Under the pieces are notes generated by a model. It was not told where the DNA came from and searched no databases. It saw only the letters and a program-made list of their open reading frames with translations. Below, piece after piece: positions 52,900-60,366 of a DNA stretch of 64,000 nt; position 1 is the first letter of the stretch, and each line of letters opens with the position of its first letter. The stretch comes from Armatimonadetes bacterium DC. Its GTDB lineage: Bacteria > Armatimonadota > Fimbriimonadia > Fimbriimonadales > GBS-DC. The position numbers and the translations under genes are program-made. The DNA lies in contig LDYB01000019.1 of NCBI GenBank assembly GCA_001442985.1, forward strand, positions 1-64,000, given 5' to 3'.

Positions 52900-53781
52900 A
52901 TGGCAAAGCGAGGTTTCTGGCTCTGGTGTGTGCTGTGTGTGTGGCTCCTGTCGGGCTGTGGCGGCGGGGGCGGCTTTGGCGGCGCCGTAATTCAGGGGCG
53001 TGTGGCGCTGGTCGGCACGGGCAACCCGCCGAACCCCGCGGCGACTGTGAGTGCAGGCGGCGCGTCCACACAAACCGACCTCCAGGAAGGCACCTTCACC
53101 CTGCGCGTGCCGCCCAGCACTACCCAGCTCACCGTGGAAGCGCCCGGCTATCCCACCTATACTTTCAACCTGCCACCTCTGCGAACCGACCAGGTGAACG
53201 ACCTCGGCGTGCTGTATGTGGGACCTCAGAAGGTGGCGGTGCAGGGGCGGATTGTGAACGCGCTCAACCAGCAGCCTGTGGGCGGCGCAGTGGTGACGCT
53301 GCTCGGACAGCGCACACTCAGCAACGAGACCGACGGCAAGTTCACCCTGAACGATATTCCCTTTGACCCCAACGGGATTTTGGACGCCGAGGGGCAGGTG
53401 GAGAAGACAGGCTTCGTGCCTCAGCGCTTTCTAATAGACAGGGGACCCGACAACAGCGGAGTGATTCTGCTGGACGACATCCTGCTGGCGCCCGAAAGTG
53501 ACGATAACCCGCCGCCTGCGCCGGGCAATGTGCGCGGCGTGGTGCAGTTGGCAGGTGGCGGCAATCCGATTGGAACGCTGATTCTCATCTATACCCCTCC
53601 TGACGCCAGCACGCCTGTGGAGACGGAGGTGGTTAATCAGTCTTCGGGTGCGTTCGCGCTCTGGCTGTTGCCGGGTAACTATCGGCTGGTGTTCTCGTTT
53701 TCGGGGCGCCAGGCGGAGCGGCAGGTCAGCGTGCAGAGCCTGAATACGGTGATTGACCTGGGTACGGTGGAGATACCGTAG
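52900..53781 (+). CDS. Lipoprotein with carboxypeptidase-regulatory-like domains
   Basis: This is 293 aa. Lipobox VWLLSGC followed by a Gly run. Three Ig/CarboxypepD-reg-like beta sandwiches are seen: VIQGRVALVGTGNPPNPAAT with TFTLRVPPSTTQLTVEAPGY; VAVQGRIVNALNQQPVGGAV with TDGKFTLNDIPF; and VRGVVQLAGGGNPIGTLILI with SSGAFALWLLPGNYRLVFSF. It is 8 nt downstream of the large secreted gene, repeating the 'large FlgD-tail protein + Gly-rich lipoprotein' pairing seen at 39008-46007. Confidence 0.8.
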   Translation: MAKRGFWLWCVLCVWLLSGCGGGGGFGGAVIQGRVALVGTGNPPNPAATVSAGGASTQTDLQEGTFTLRVPPSTTQLTVEAPGYPTYTFNLPPLRTDQVNDLGVLYVGPQKVAVQGRIVNALNQQPVGGAVVTLLGQRTLSNETDGKFTLNDIPFDPNGILDAEGQVEKTGFVPQRFLIDRGPDNSGVILLDDILLAPESDDNPPPAPGNVRGVVQLAGGGNPIGTLILIYTPPDASTPVETEVVNQSSGAFALWLLPGNYRLVFSFSGRQAERQVSVQSLNTVIDLGTVEIP

Positions 53782-53783
53782 GG

Positions 53784-53789
53784 TATCAT
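53784..53789 (+). promoter_or_regulatory. -10-like box (GGTATCAT), 11 nt before the ATG at 53801
   Basis: GGGTATCATTAAAGCAAGTTATG has no ribosome site. The box lies just after the lipoprotein stop and marks the start of the defence island. Confidence 0.45.
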
Positions 53790-53800
53790 TAAAGCAAGTT

Positions 53801-54472
53801 ATGGAGATTGTACCTGGGCTGGAGTACGGTGTCTATTCCTATGCAGAGGCGGCGCGCTTGTTGGGGATTACCCCTCAGCGTCTCAAGCGTTGGGCAGATG
53901 GGTACTTCTATGAGCGTCGGGACGGGCAGAGATACTCTGCGCCTGTGCTACGCGCACATGCCCACCGAGAGGGCGTTCTTACTTTCCCTGAGCTGATTGA
54001 ACTTTTCTTTGTGCGCGAGTTTGTCGCGCTGGGTGTCCCACTACCGCACATTCGTAAAACCGCCGATGCCCTGGAGCACGAGGTAGGCGAGTTCCCCTTC
54101 TCACGCAGGCAAGTACTGGTCGAGGGGCGCAGGCTGCTGGTGCGCGAAGCGGAAGGCTTGCTCAAGCGCCCCGACATCGGGCAGCTGGTGGCAGACTTCG
54201 CCGAGCAGTTTGCCCAGCATATCGAGTTTGACGGTGACCTCGCGACGCGCTATTACCCACAGGGCTACAATCGGCAGGTGTTTTTGGATCGTCGGATTCG
54301 CGGTGGCGAGCCAGTAGTCGCTGTCAATGGGCGCGCCATCCCGACGCGAATCATCTTCGCCCTGTGGCAACGCGAGAAGAATCCAGAGTCTGTGGCGGAC
54401 TATTTCGAGATTCCCCTGTCAGCAGTCTCTGCGGCTATTCGATATGAGGGCGAATGGCGTCTCAGCGCGTGA
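53801..54472 (+). CDS. DUF433-type antitoxin with MerR-like N-terminus
   Basis: This is 223 aa. The N-terminal HTH resembles MerR (YSYAEAARLLGITPQRLKRW). Residues about 60-165 form a helical linker. The C-terminal DUF433 domain reads FLDRRIRGGEPVVAVNGRAI, PTRIIFALWQREKNPESVAD, YFEIPLSAVSAAIRYE. DUF433 proteins pair with DUF5615 PIN-like toxins, exactly as here: the toxin gene overlaps by 19 nt. The protein probably represses its own promoter through the HTH. Confidence 0.85.
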   Translation: MEIVPGLEYGVYSYAEAARLLGITPQRLKRWADGYFYERRDGQRYSAPVLRAHAHREGVLTFPELIELFFVREFVALGVPLPHIRKTADALEHEVGEFPFSRRQVLVEGRRLLVREAEGLLKRPDIGQLVADFAEQFAQHIEFDGDLATRYYPQGYNRQVFLDRRIRGGEPVVAVNGRAIPTRIIFALWQREKNPESVADYFEIPLSAVSAAIRYEGEWRLSA

Positions 54473-54852
54473 AGTTGTTATTCGACGAGAATATCTCGAG
54501 GCGTCTGGTGGAGTTCGTCAATCGCGAATCGGCGCTGGCAGAGATGGCGCATCTGACTCAGCGTGGCTGGGGTGGACTTCCAGACCGCGATTGGATTGCC
54601 CGTGCCACTGAGCGCGGGTTTGTTATTGTATCAGGCGACCGCAACGAACGGACTCGAGGCTACACGGTTGCAGACTTGAAAGAGATGCAGGCGCGTGTTC
54701 TCCTGTTGGCACGCTTCTGGGATCACCTCAGTCGGTGGGAGCGTGCAAAATGGCTGGTTGCCCACATAGAGCGTCTTGTGGAAGTTGCTCAACAAATGCC
54801 GACTGGGAGCGTGTATCTGATTTACAAGAGGGGGCGCTGTAGGGTTCTCTGA
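54454..54852 (+). CDS. DUF5615 PIN-like toxin
   Basis: This is 132 aa. KLLFDENISRRLVEFVNRES carries the first acidic pair (DEN), GLPDRDWIARATERGFVIVS the second, and GDRNERTRGY the third, the spacing of the DUF5615/Mut7-C PIN-like nuclease family. Overlap with the DUF433 gene supports a type II toxin-antitoxin pair. Confidence 0.85.
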   Translation: MASQRVKLLFDENISRRLVEFVNRESALAEMAHLTQRGWGGLPDRDWIARATERGFVIVSGDRNERTRGYTVADLKEMQARVLLLARFWDHLSRWERAKWLVAHIERLVEVAQQMPTGSVYLIYKRGRCRVL

Positions 54853-54891
54853 GCAGGACACCCATTCTGTTTGCCGAATCTTCTCGGTGCT

Positions 54892-55413
54892 ATGCCAGAG
54901 GAGATTACCCGCGCGAAACACGGAGACCAGCCCGAAGACTTTCGTATGCCCGAAGACGCCGAACCCGAAACACTGGAAGCGTTGCCCGAACAGGAAGAGT
55001 TCTGGCGTCCGCCCGTGCGCTTTGGCTCCATCCCGGTGGAAAAGGAGCCGTTGGGGTGGGACCGCAAGAAGGGCTTCGAGAAACTCTTCCCGCGTGTCAA
55101 GCTACCCTTCCAGATTGTGGAGCGTGTCTCCTTCGGCAATCGCGAGCTGGAGCCAAACCGCCTCATCTGGGGCGACAACCTGCATGTGATGCGCCAGCTC
55201 CCCAGCGAGAGCATCGATTTGATTTACATTGACCCGCCCTTCTTTTCGGGCAGGCAGTATAACATCATCTTCGGCGACCAGAACGAGGTGCGCTCGTTTT
55301 CGGACATCTGGGAGGGCGGCATGCCAGGCTACCTCATCTGGCTGAACGCCCGCCTGTACGAAATGAAGCGCCTGCTCAAAAAGACGGGCAGCATCTATGT
55401 CCACTGCGACTGA
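54892..55413 (+). CDS. mod: Type III-like Mod methyltransferase, N-terminal part, ended by an in-frame TGA
   Basis: This is 173 aa from ATG 54892. It shows PNRLIWGDNLHVMRQLPSES and catalytic motif IV IDLIYIDPPFFSGRQYNI, as in beta-class N6-adenine Mod subunits. It ends ...GSIYVHCD-TGA, while the same frame continues HASHYIKVEMDKIFG. Family members read 'VHxDWHxSHYVK', so TGA replaces the conserved Trp codon. The N-terminal fragment lacks the SAM-binding motif. The gene is either a nonsense pseudogene or produces two chains; see the next entry. Confidence 0.8.
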   Translation: MPEEITRAKHGDQPEDFRMPEDAEPETLEALPEQEEFWRPPVRFGSIPVEKEPLGWDRKKGFEKLFPRVKLPFQIVERVSFGNRELEPNRLIWGDNLHVMRQLPSESIDLIYIDPPFFSGRQYNIIFGDQNEVRSFSDIWEGGMPGYLIWLNARLYEMKRLLKKTGSIYVHCD

Positions 55414-55434
55414 CACGCCAGCCACTACATCAAG

Positions 55435-56685
55435 GTGGAGATGGATAAGATTTTCGGGTATGAGAACTTAATTAATGAAGTAATATGGTACTATAGATCA
55501 GGTGGAGGCTCAAAACGACATTTTGGTAGGAAGCATGATACCCTGCTTTTCTATGCAAAGGATAAAAGTAGGTATCTCTTTTACCCCGATGCTGTACGCG
55601 TGCCTTATGACGCTGTGATTGCTGATTCGCGAAAGCACCTATTCAACGTGCAGGGCAAAGTTTCACCCGATGTCTGGGATATTTCGCGTCCTCCCAATCA
55701 CAGTAAAGAGTGGCTCGGATATCCTACGCAAAAACCTGAAGCGCTGATTGAGAGGGTTATCCAGAGTGCCACAAAAGAGGGCGATGTAGTCGCCGACTTT
55801 TTCTGTGGTGGGGGCACGACGCCTGCGGTGGCGCAGCGGCTGGGGCGGCGGTGGATTGCGTGCGACCAGTCGCGCGTGGCGGTCGCTGTTACCGCCGACC
55901 GGCTGATTCGCGGCGCCCAGCAGCTCACCACCGACCTGCAGATACCCGACTTCACCATTGAATACTGGGGCGTCTATGAAGCACGGAGGCTAACCCGTAT
56001 GCCCGCCGAGCAGTTTCGGGAGTTTATCCTGCGCTGTTTCGGGGCGCGCCCTTCAGAGGAGCATGCAAACATTCACGGCTACAAGGGCGTCGTGCCGGTG
56101 TGGGTGGGCAGTCCGCAAGCAGATCAGCCCGTGACGCCCCAGGAGGTGCTGGCGTTTGCGAACGCGGTGCGCCGCACGCCGCGCTACCAGCAGGGAAGCC
56201 TGCGCGAGGGGATTATGCTGGCGTGGGCGTTCAGCCCCGAAGCCCGCGACGCCGCCGAAAAACTGCGCTCGCAGGAGCAGGTGAATGTCAACTTCATTCG
56301 GCTGGATCTGATTCGCATCGACTCGCCCCAGTTTCGTCGCCATGTCGCCGAACTGTCCACCGATCACGCCGATTATGAAAACTTTCTGACCTTCGTGCAG
56401 CCGCCGCGCGTGGAGGTGGGCTACCAGCGGATTGCGCCGCTGACCTACAAGTTCGATGTGAGCGACACGGTGGTGGTCAACCCCAACGCAAAGATTCTGA
56501 ATGTGCAGTGGGACTTTGACTATGACGGGCGCCATTTTCGCAGCACGCAGGGCTACGCGCTCGCGAAAGCGTCGGAGCCTGTGGTCTACAAGTTCCCCCG
56601 CCCAGGCGTCTACACCATCGCCTGCAAAGTGCAGGATGATAAGGGTGGGGAAGGGGTGTGGGTTGGGGAGGTTAAGGTAGAATAA
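55435..56685 (+). CDS. mod: Type III-like Mod methyltransferase, C-terminal part after the in-frame stop
   Basis: This is 416 aa if started at GTG 55435 (ATG at 55441 also possible), 19-25 nt after the TGA and in the same frame. It includes EVIWYYRSGGGSKRHFGRKH, the TRD region, HSKEWLGYPTQKPEALIERV and SAM motif I DVVADFFCGGGTTPAVAQRL. The C-terminus has a PKD-like sandwich (VQWDFDYDGRHFRSTQGYAL, YKFPRPGVYTIACKVQDDKG). Reinitiation could give a split enzyme, motif IV on one chain and motif I on the other, but no ribosome site stands out. The intact remainder implies the stop is recent. Confidence 0.8.
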   Translation: MEMDKIFGYENLINEVIWYYRSGGGSKRHFGRKHDTLLFYAKDKSRYLFYPDAVRVPYDAVIADSRKHLFNVQGKVSPDVWDISRPPNHSKEWLGYPTQKPEALIERVIQSATKEGDVVADFFCGGGTTPAVAQRLGRRWIACDQSRVAVAVTADRLIRGAQQLTTDLQIPDFTIEYWGVYEARRLTRMPAEQFREFILRCFGARPSEEHANIHGYKGVVPVWVGSPQADQPVTPQEVLAFANAVRRTPRYQQGSLREGIMLAWAFSPEARDAAEKLRSQEQVNVNFIRLDLIRIDSPQFRRHVAELSTDHADYENFLTFVQPPRVEVGYQRIAPLTYKFDVSDTVVVNPNAKILNVQWDFDYDGRHFRSTQGYALAKASEPVVYKFPRPGVYTIACKVQDDKGGEGVWVGEVKVE

Positions 56686-56690
56686 AAGCG

Positions 56691-57476
56691 ATGCATATTC
56701 TGCGGGTGCGGATCGGCGAGACGGGACACCACCCAGACCTGCGAGCAGTGCAGCGGCTTGCGGAGCGTCTGCGCAGGGCGCTGAACGCGCTTCACGAAGA
56801 AATTACCGAATCCGATACCCGCCCAACTTTCGAGATCGTCGAGGCGTCCACAGGGAGTTTACAACTGGGGATTGTCCCCAGTGAGTCGGGAGTAGCACCT
56901 GTTCTATTTCGCCAGTTCAGGGAGGACCTGGAAATGCTCCGCAATGGGCAGTTTCGCCCCACGATGAGCAGTCAGACGCTGGCGGAGTATAGGGAGTTAT
57001 TCAAAGCGCCATCCCAAACCGTGCCTGTGTATTATGTGTATGGGGAGCAAGAAACCGTTATTGACGAGTTCGCACGCCGGCTGCTGGAAGAGAAGATTGT
57101 TCGCACACGCGCCTATGATGTCTCTTTTATCGGCACGATTGAGAGTATTAACATCCATCAGCGACCTTATTCATGTGCGCTCTTCACGAAGCTCGCGCCC
57201 CCGCAGCGTATCCCGTGCGTTTTCGAGGATGCCCTGATTGCGCCGATTGCCGAGGCACTGCGGAGCCGTCAGATTGTTGAGGTGGTCGGCGATGCCGAGT
57301 ACGGTCCTGTGGGCATCTACCCTCTCAAGCTCACTATCAAACATCCACCAAAGCTTGCCTTACCCAACAAAGAGTTTCTGAGACAGGTCATCCATAGCGT
57401 AGACATTTTGCCTGAAGGCTATACAATCGTTGAATATCTGGACGAGTTGAGGCAAAAGGATGAGGAAACGGCGTAG
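56691..57476 (+). CDS. Unknown protein coupled to a PIN-domain gene, candidate antitoxin
   Basis: This is 261 aa. No recognised domain. The N-terminal half is helical (LRAVQRLAERLRRALNALHE). The second half has strands such as TVPVYYVYGEQETVIDEFAR, AYDVSFIGTIESINIHQRPY and QIVEVVGDAEYGPVGIYPLK that suggest one compact alpha/beta or beta domain. It starts 5 nt after mod and its end overlaps the PIN gene by 17 nt. By position it could neutralise the PIN nuclease or belong to the restriction complex; the sequence does not decide. Confidence 0.7.
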   Translation: MHILRVRIGETGHHPDLRAVQRLAERLRRALNALHEEITESDTRPTFEIVEASTGSLQLGIVPSESGVAPVLFRQFREDLEMLRNGQFRPTMSSQTLAEYRELFKAPSQTVPVYYVYGEQETVIDEFARRLLEEKIVRTRAYDVSFIGTIESINIHQRPYSCALFTKLAPPQRIPCVFEDALIAPIAEALRSRQIVEVVGDAEYGPVGIYPLKLTIKHPPKLALPNKEFLRQVIHSVDILPEGYTIVEYLDELRQKDEETA

Positions 57477-57942
57477 GACGCGCCCGCGAATCTACTGGGA
57501 TACGAGCTGCTTTATTGCTCTGCTGGAACGCAAACCTACGGAAGACCCGCAGCTTGTCAGAGCGCTTGAGCAGAAGTATCACGAAATGCTATCGGGGCAG
57601 GTAGAAATCGTCTCTTGCTCTGTGTTGATTACGGAATTGTTAGGCGAGCCAGCGAAGCGTTTTCTGGACGAACTGCGCAAGTACCCCACTTTCGAGATGA
57701 TAGAAACGGTCAGCCCCGTCTATGAACTGGCGCGTTCTCTGCGGGAGCGATGTAAGCAGCAAGGTGTTCATAAGCTCAAGACGCCTGATGCGCTCCATCT
57801 GGCAGCGGGTATACTCAGTAAGTCCGACGAATTCTGGACCCTGGATAAGAGGCTTCTCAACGCTGGCTCGGTCATCACGGAGGTTAAGATATGTTTGCCA
57901 TACATAGAGCAGGCAACGCTTGATTTAGAATTTGAGCCATGA
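57460..57942 (+). CDS. PIN-domain (VapC-like) ribonuclease inside the R-M operon
   Basis: This is 160 aa. PIN acidic residues appear in order: IYWDTSCFIALL (Asp), CSVLITELLG (Glu), LKTPDALHLAAGI (Asp) and EFWTLDKRLL (Asp). It lies between an unknown gene (17-nt overlap upstream) and the res helicase (ATGA overlap downstream), so it is translated as part of the restriction operon. VapC-type PIN toxins cut tRNA or rRNA; the target here is unknown. Confidence 0.88.
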   Translation: MRKRRRTRPRIYWDTSCFIALLERKPTEDPQLVRALEQKYHEMLSGQVEIVSCSVLITELLGEPAKRFLDELRKYPTFEMIETVSPVYELARSLRERCKQQGVHKLKTPDALHLAAGILSKSDEFWTLDKRLLNAGSVITEVKICLPYIEQATLDLEFEP

Positions 57943-59990
57943 TTGCTGTGAGGGAGTCCAGTATGTTCAACCGCTTCATACCCTATGAGCAGGATTTTGA
58001 GATATGGCGGCGCAGTGGCTACCCTGGCGTCTCCGAGGAGACCTATCGCTACATCGACTTTTTGACTGACCCCAGCGACGACCAGTCGCCGCGCGAAGGC
58101 ACGCTCTGGCGACACCAGTGGGAGGCGTTCCTGCGGGTGATTTACTGCCACGAGGTGCTGGGCAAGGAGCAGATCGGCAAGCAGGGGCTGTTGCTGAACA
58201 TCGTGACAGGCGGCGGCAAAACCGCGCTGATGGCGGCGATTATCGCATGGCTCCGCGTTGCGCACGACGTCCATAAGTTCGTCGTGTTGTGTCCCAATCT
58301 GATTGTGCGCGACCGCCTGGAAGCCGATTTTGAAGGGGGCAGGATTTTTCGAGAGCGCCAGCTTATCCCCGACTGGGCGGACTGCAAACCCGAAGATTTC
58401 GTGCTGACCACGCTGGGCGGCGGCAAAGGGGGCGGCGGCTGGGCGAACCTGTTCAGCTCCAATATCATTCTGGGCAATATCCACCAGTTTTACACCAGCA
58501 ATAAGAGTGGGCAGAGCAACCTTTCCGCCCTGTTGAACGGACCCGACTTCGTGCTGTTCAACGATGAGGCGCATAATTCCCCAGCGCCTGAATGGGACGC
58601 CACGCTCCAGCGCCTGGCGTTCAAAACAAAGCTCCGAATTGACCTGACCGCCACGCCCGAACGCGCCGATGGACAGACGCCCGACAGCGACCTGATTTAC
58701 GAATACTCGATTCAGGACGCCCTCGCCGACGGGCTGGTCAAAACGCCTGTGGTCTATCAGCCCAGTATCCAGATGGTGGAGCTGACCTATACCGACGCCC
58801 GCACGGGCGAACGCCGCCGCGTGGAAGAGATTGACTGGGAAGAGGTGGATCGGCTGGGGCTGACGGCGACTCAGTGGGTCACGGACGACGAGCCGATGCG
58901 CCAGCAGATGGCGATTGCCCTCCAGCGTCTCAAGGAGCAGGAGCAACGCGCGAAGGGACGCTACCAGCCTATTCTGTTCGTGGTGGCGGTGTGTAAAGCA
59001 GACGCGGAAAAGGCGGCGCAAACATTAAATCACTATTTCAAAGTCAAAACGCTGCTGGTGACCGAAGACAGCGACGAAGAGGAGCGACGCAAAGCGCATG
59101 AGCTGGGCAAGGCGCTCCGTTCTGGCAACCCCTATAAGGCAGTGGTGAGCGTCCTGATGCTTCGTGAAGGATGGGATGTACCCGAAGTGGGGGTGATTCT
59201 GCTCCTGCGCAAGTTCAGCAGCAAAGTGTACGGGCAGCAGGTGATAGGGCGCGGGCTGCGGCGTGTGCGCCTGCCCAGCGTTGCGCCCGAAGAACCCCAG
59301 ATTTGCGCGATTGTGGATCACCCCAAGCTTGAGCATCAGTGGCTCTGGGACATCTTCAACGCCAAAAAGCGCGAGAATGTTTCTATAGACGACCTGTTTG
59401 ATGAGACTGAAGACCTGCCGCCGCCGCTGCCCAGGCAGGAACTGACCAAGCCGCACCTTGTGATTGCCATCCCGCCCGAACTGCCGTGCTACGAAGACGA
59501 GGAGTTTGTAGTAGAGGTTCAATCACGCACGGCGGAACCGCGCGCCGACTGGAAGCAGCTACTGGAGAGCATCGAGTATCACGACGAGGGCGTAGAGATT
59601 ACGCGCGTGGATATTCGAAGCGTTCAGGGACGCGAGCTGGGCGCCGAGAAATGGCGTTCCAGCCAGGCGCCGCCTGAAATCCACGAAAGCCCAACGCCTT
59701 ACACGCCACGCCCAACCGAAGACCAGCTGCGCGACATGATTAAAGCGCGCCTGCTGGAAATTGCCGAAGAGCTGGTCGACGAGGCAGGGTACGCGCCTAT
59801 TCTCTATAAAGATAAGGTCTACAGCGCGTTACTCCATCACATTCGCGCGAAGTTTCTTGGAGGGAAATCGCTGGGCATGTGCGAGCGCGAGGAGCTGGAA
59901 TATGCGTGGCGCATGCTTCCCCAGGTCAAAGAGCGAGTACGCAACATCCCTGGACTGATTGGAGGGATTGTGAAGTATGGCGATCAGTAA
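57939..59990 (+). CDS. res: Type III restriction-like Res subunit: superfamily 2 helicase without nuclease domain
   Basis: This is 683 aa; ATG 57939 overlaps the PIN stop, and ATG 57963 with GGGAG before it is equally plausible. Helicase motifs: LLLNIVTGGGKTALMAAIIA (Walker A), VLFNDEAHNSPAPEWD (DEAH), RIDLTATPERADGQ, VSVLMLREGWDVPEVGVILL and YGQQVIGRGLRRVRLP (motif VI). It ends in helices (YAWRMLPQVKERVRNIPGLI) where canonical Res proteins of roughly 900-1000 aa go on to a PD-(D/E)XK nuclease. Here that nuclease is the next gene. Confidence 0.9.
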   Translation: MIAVRESSMFNRFIPYEQDFEIWRRSGYPGVSEETYRYIDFLTDPSDDQSPREGTLWRHQWEAFLRVIYCHEVLGKEQIGKQGLLLNIVTGGGKTALMAAIIAWLRVAHDVHKFVVLCPNLIVRDRLEADFEGGRIFRERQLIPDWADCKPEDFVLTTLGGGKGGGGWANLFSSNIILGNIHQFYTSNKSGQSNLSALLNGPDFVLFNDEAHNSPAPEWDATLQRLAFKTKLRIDLTATPERADGQTPDSDLIYEYSIQDALADGLVKTPVVYQPSIQMVELTYTDARTGERRRVEEIDWEEVDRLGLTATQWVTDDEPMRQQMAIALQRLKEQEQRAKGRYQPILFVVAVCKADAEKAAQTLNHYFKVKTLLVTEDSDEEERRKAHELGKALRSGNPYKAVVSVLMLREGWDVPEVGVILLLRKFSSKVYGQQVIGRGLRRVRLPSVAPEEPQICAIVDHPKLEHQWLWDIFNAKKRENVSIDDLFDETEDLPPPLPRQELTKPHLVIAIPPELPCYEDEEFVVEVQSRTAEPRADWKQLLESIEYHDEGVEITRVDIRSVQGRELGAEKWRSSQAPPEIHESPTPYTPRPTEDQLRDMIKARLLEIAEELVDEAGYAPILYKDKVYSALLHHIRAKFLGGKSLGMCEREELEYAWRMLPQVKERVRNIPGLIGGIVKYGDQ

Positions 59991-60327
59991 GCGCGGAATC
60001 TTTCAGAACCCCACCAAAAGCCCCTGGAACTTCGAACGCTACGAGAGCGAGCTGGAGCGGCGCATGATGGAGCGCCTTGAGAAAGACCCTGCTGTCGCCA
60101 AATGGATGAAGCGCCACTCCATCAGCATCGCCTGGGTCGACTCGCAGAATCGACAGCGGCGCTATGTGCCCGACTTTCTGGTGGAATACACGGATGGTCA
60201 GATTGCGCTGATAGAGGTGAAAGACCCCAGCCGCATGGAGAGCGACGATGTGAAGCGCAAGCGCTCTGCTGCCGAACGATGGTGTAAACGGCGCGGGATG
60301 AAATATGTTCTCTACACGCTTGATTAG
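59977..60327 (+). CDS. Stand-alone PD-(D/E)XK nuclease (TnsA-like) of the restriction system
   Basis: This is 116 aa, overlapping res by 14 nt with GGAGGG before the ATG. KSPWNFERYESELERRMMER is followed by RRYVPDFLVEYTDGQIALIE and VKDPSRMESDD, giving the nuclease core E...PD...E-x-K seen in TnsA-type and type III Res nuclease domains. KRKRSAAERWCKRRGMKYVL provides the last helix and strand. It is likely the DNA-cutting partner of the helicase upstream. Confidence 0.87.
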   Translation: MAISKRGIFQNPTKSPWNFERYESELERRMMERLEKDPAVAKWMKRHSISIAWVDSQNRQRRYVPDFLVEYTDGQIALIEVKDPSRMESDDVKRKRSAAERWCKRRGMKYVLYTLD

Positions 60328-60366
60328 CGAGGCGCTGGAGCCAGCCCAGCTCCAGCACCCCTGAGT

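Noticed and set aside
54892-56685. TGA read as tryptophan (altered genetic code) to explain the Mod interruption
   Set aside because: Many genes here end properly at TGA (for example hicB, truB and 7245-7415 with ATGA overlaps), and other Trp codons are TGG, so TGA is a normal stop.
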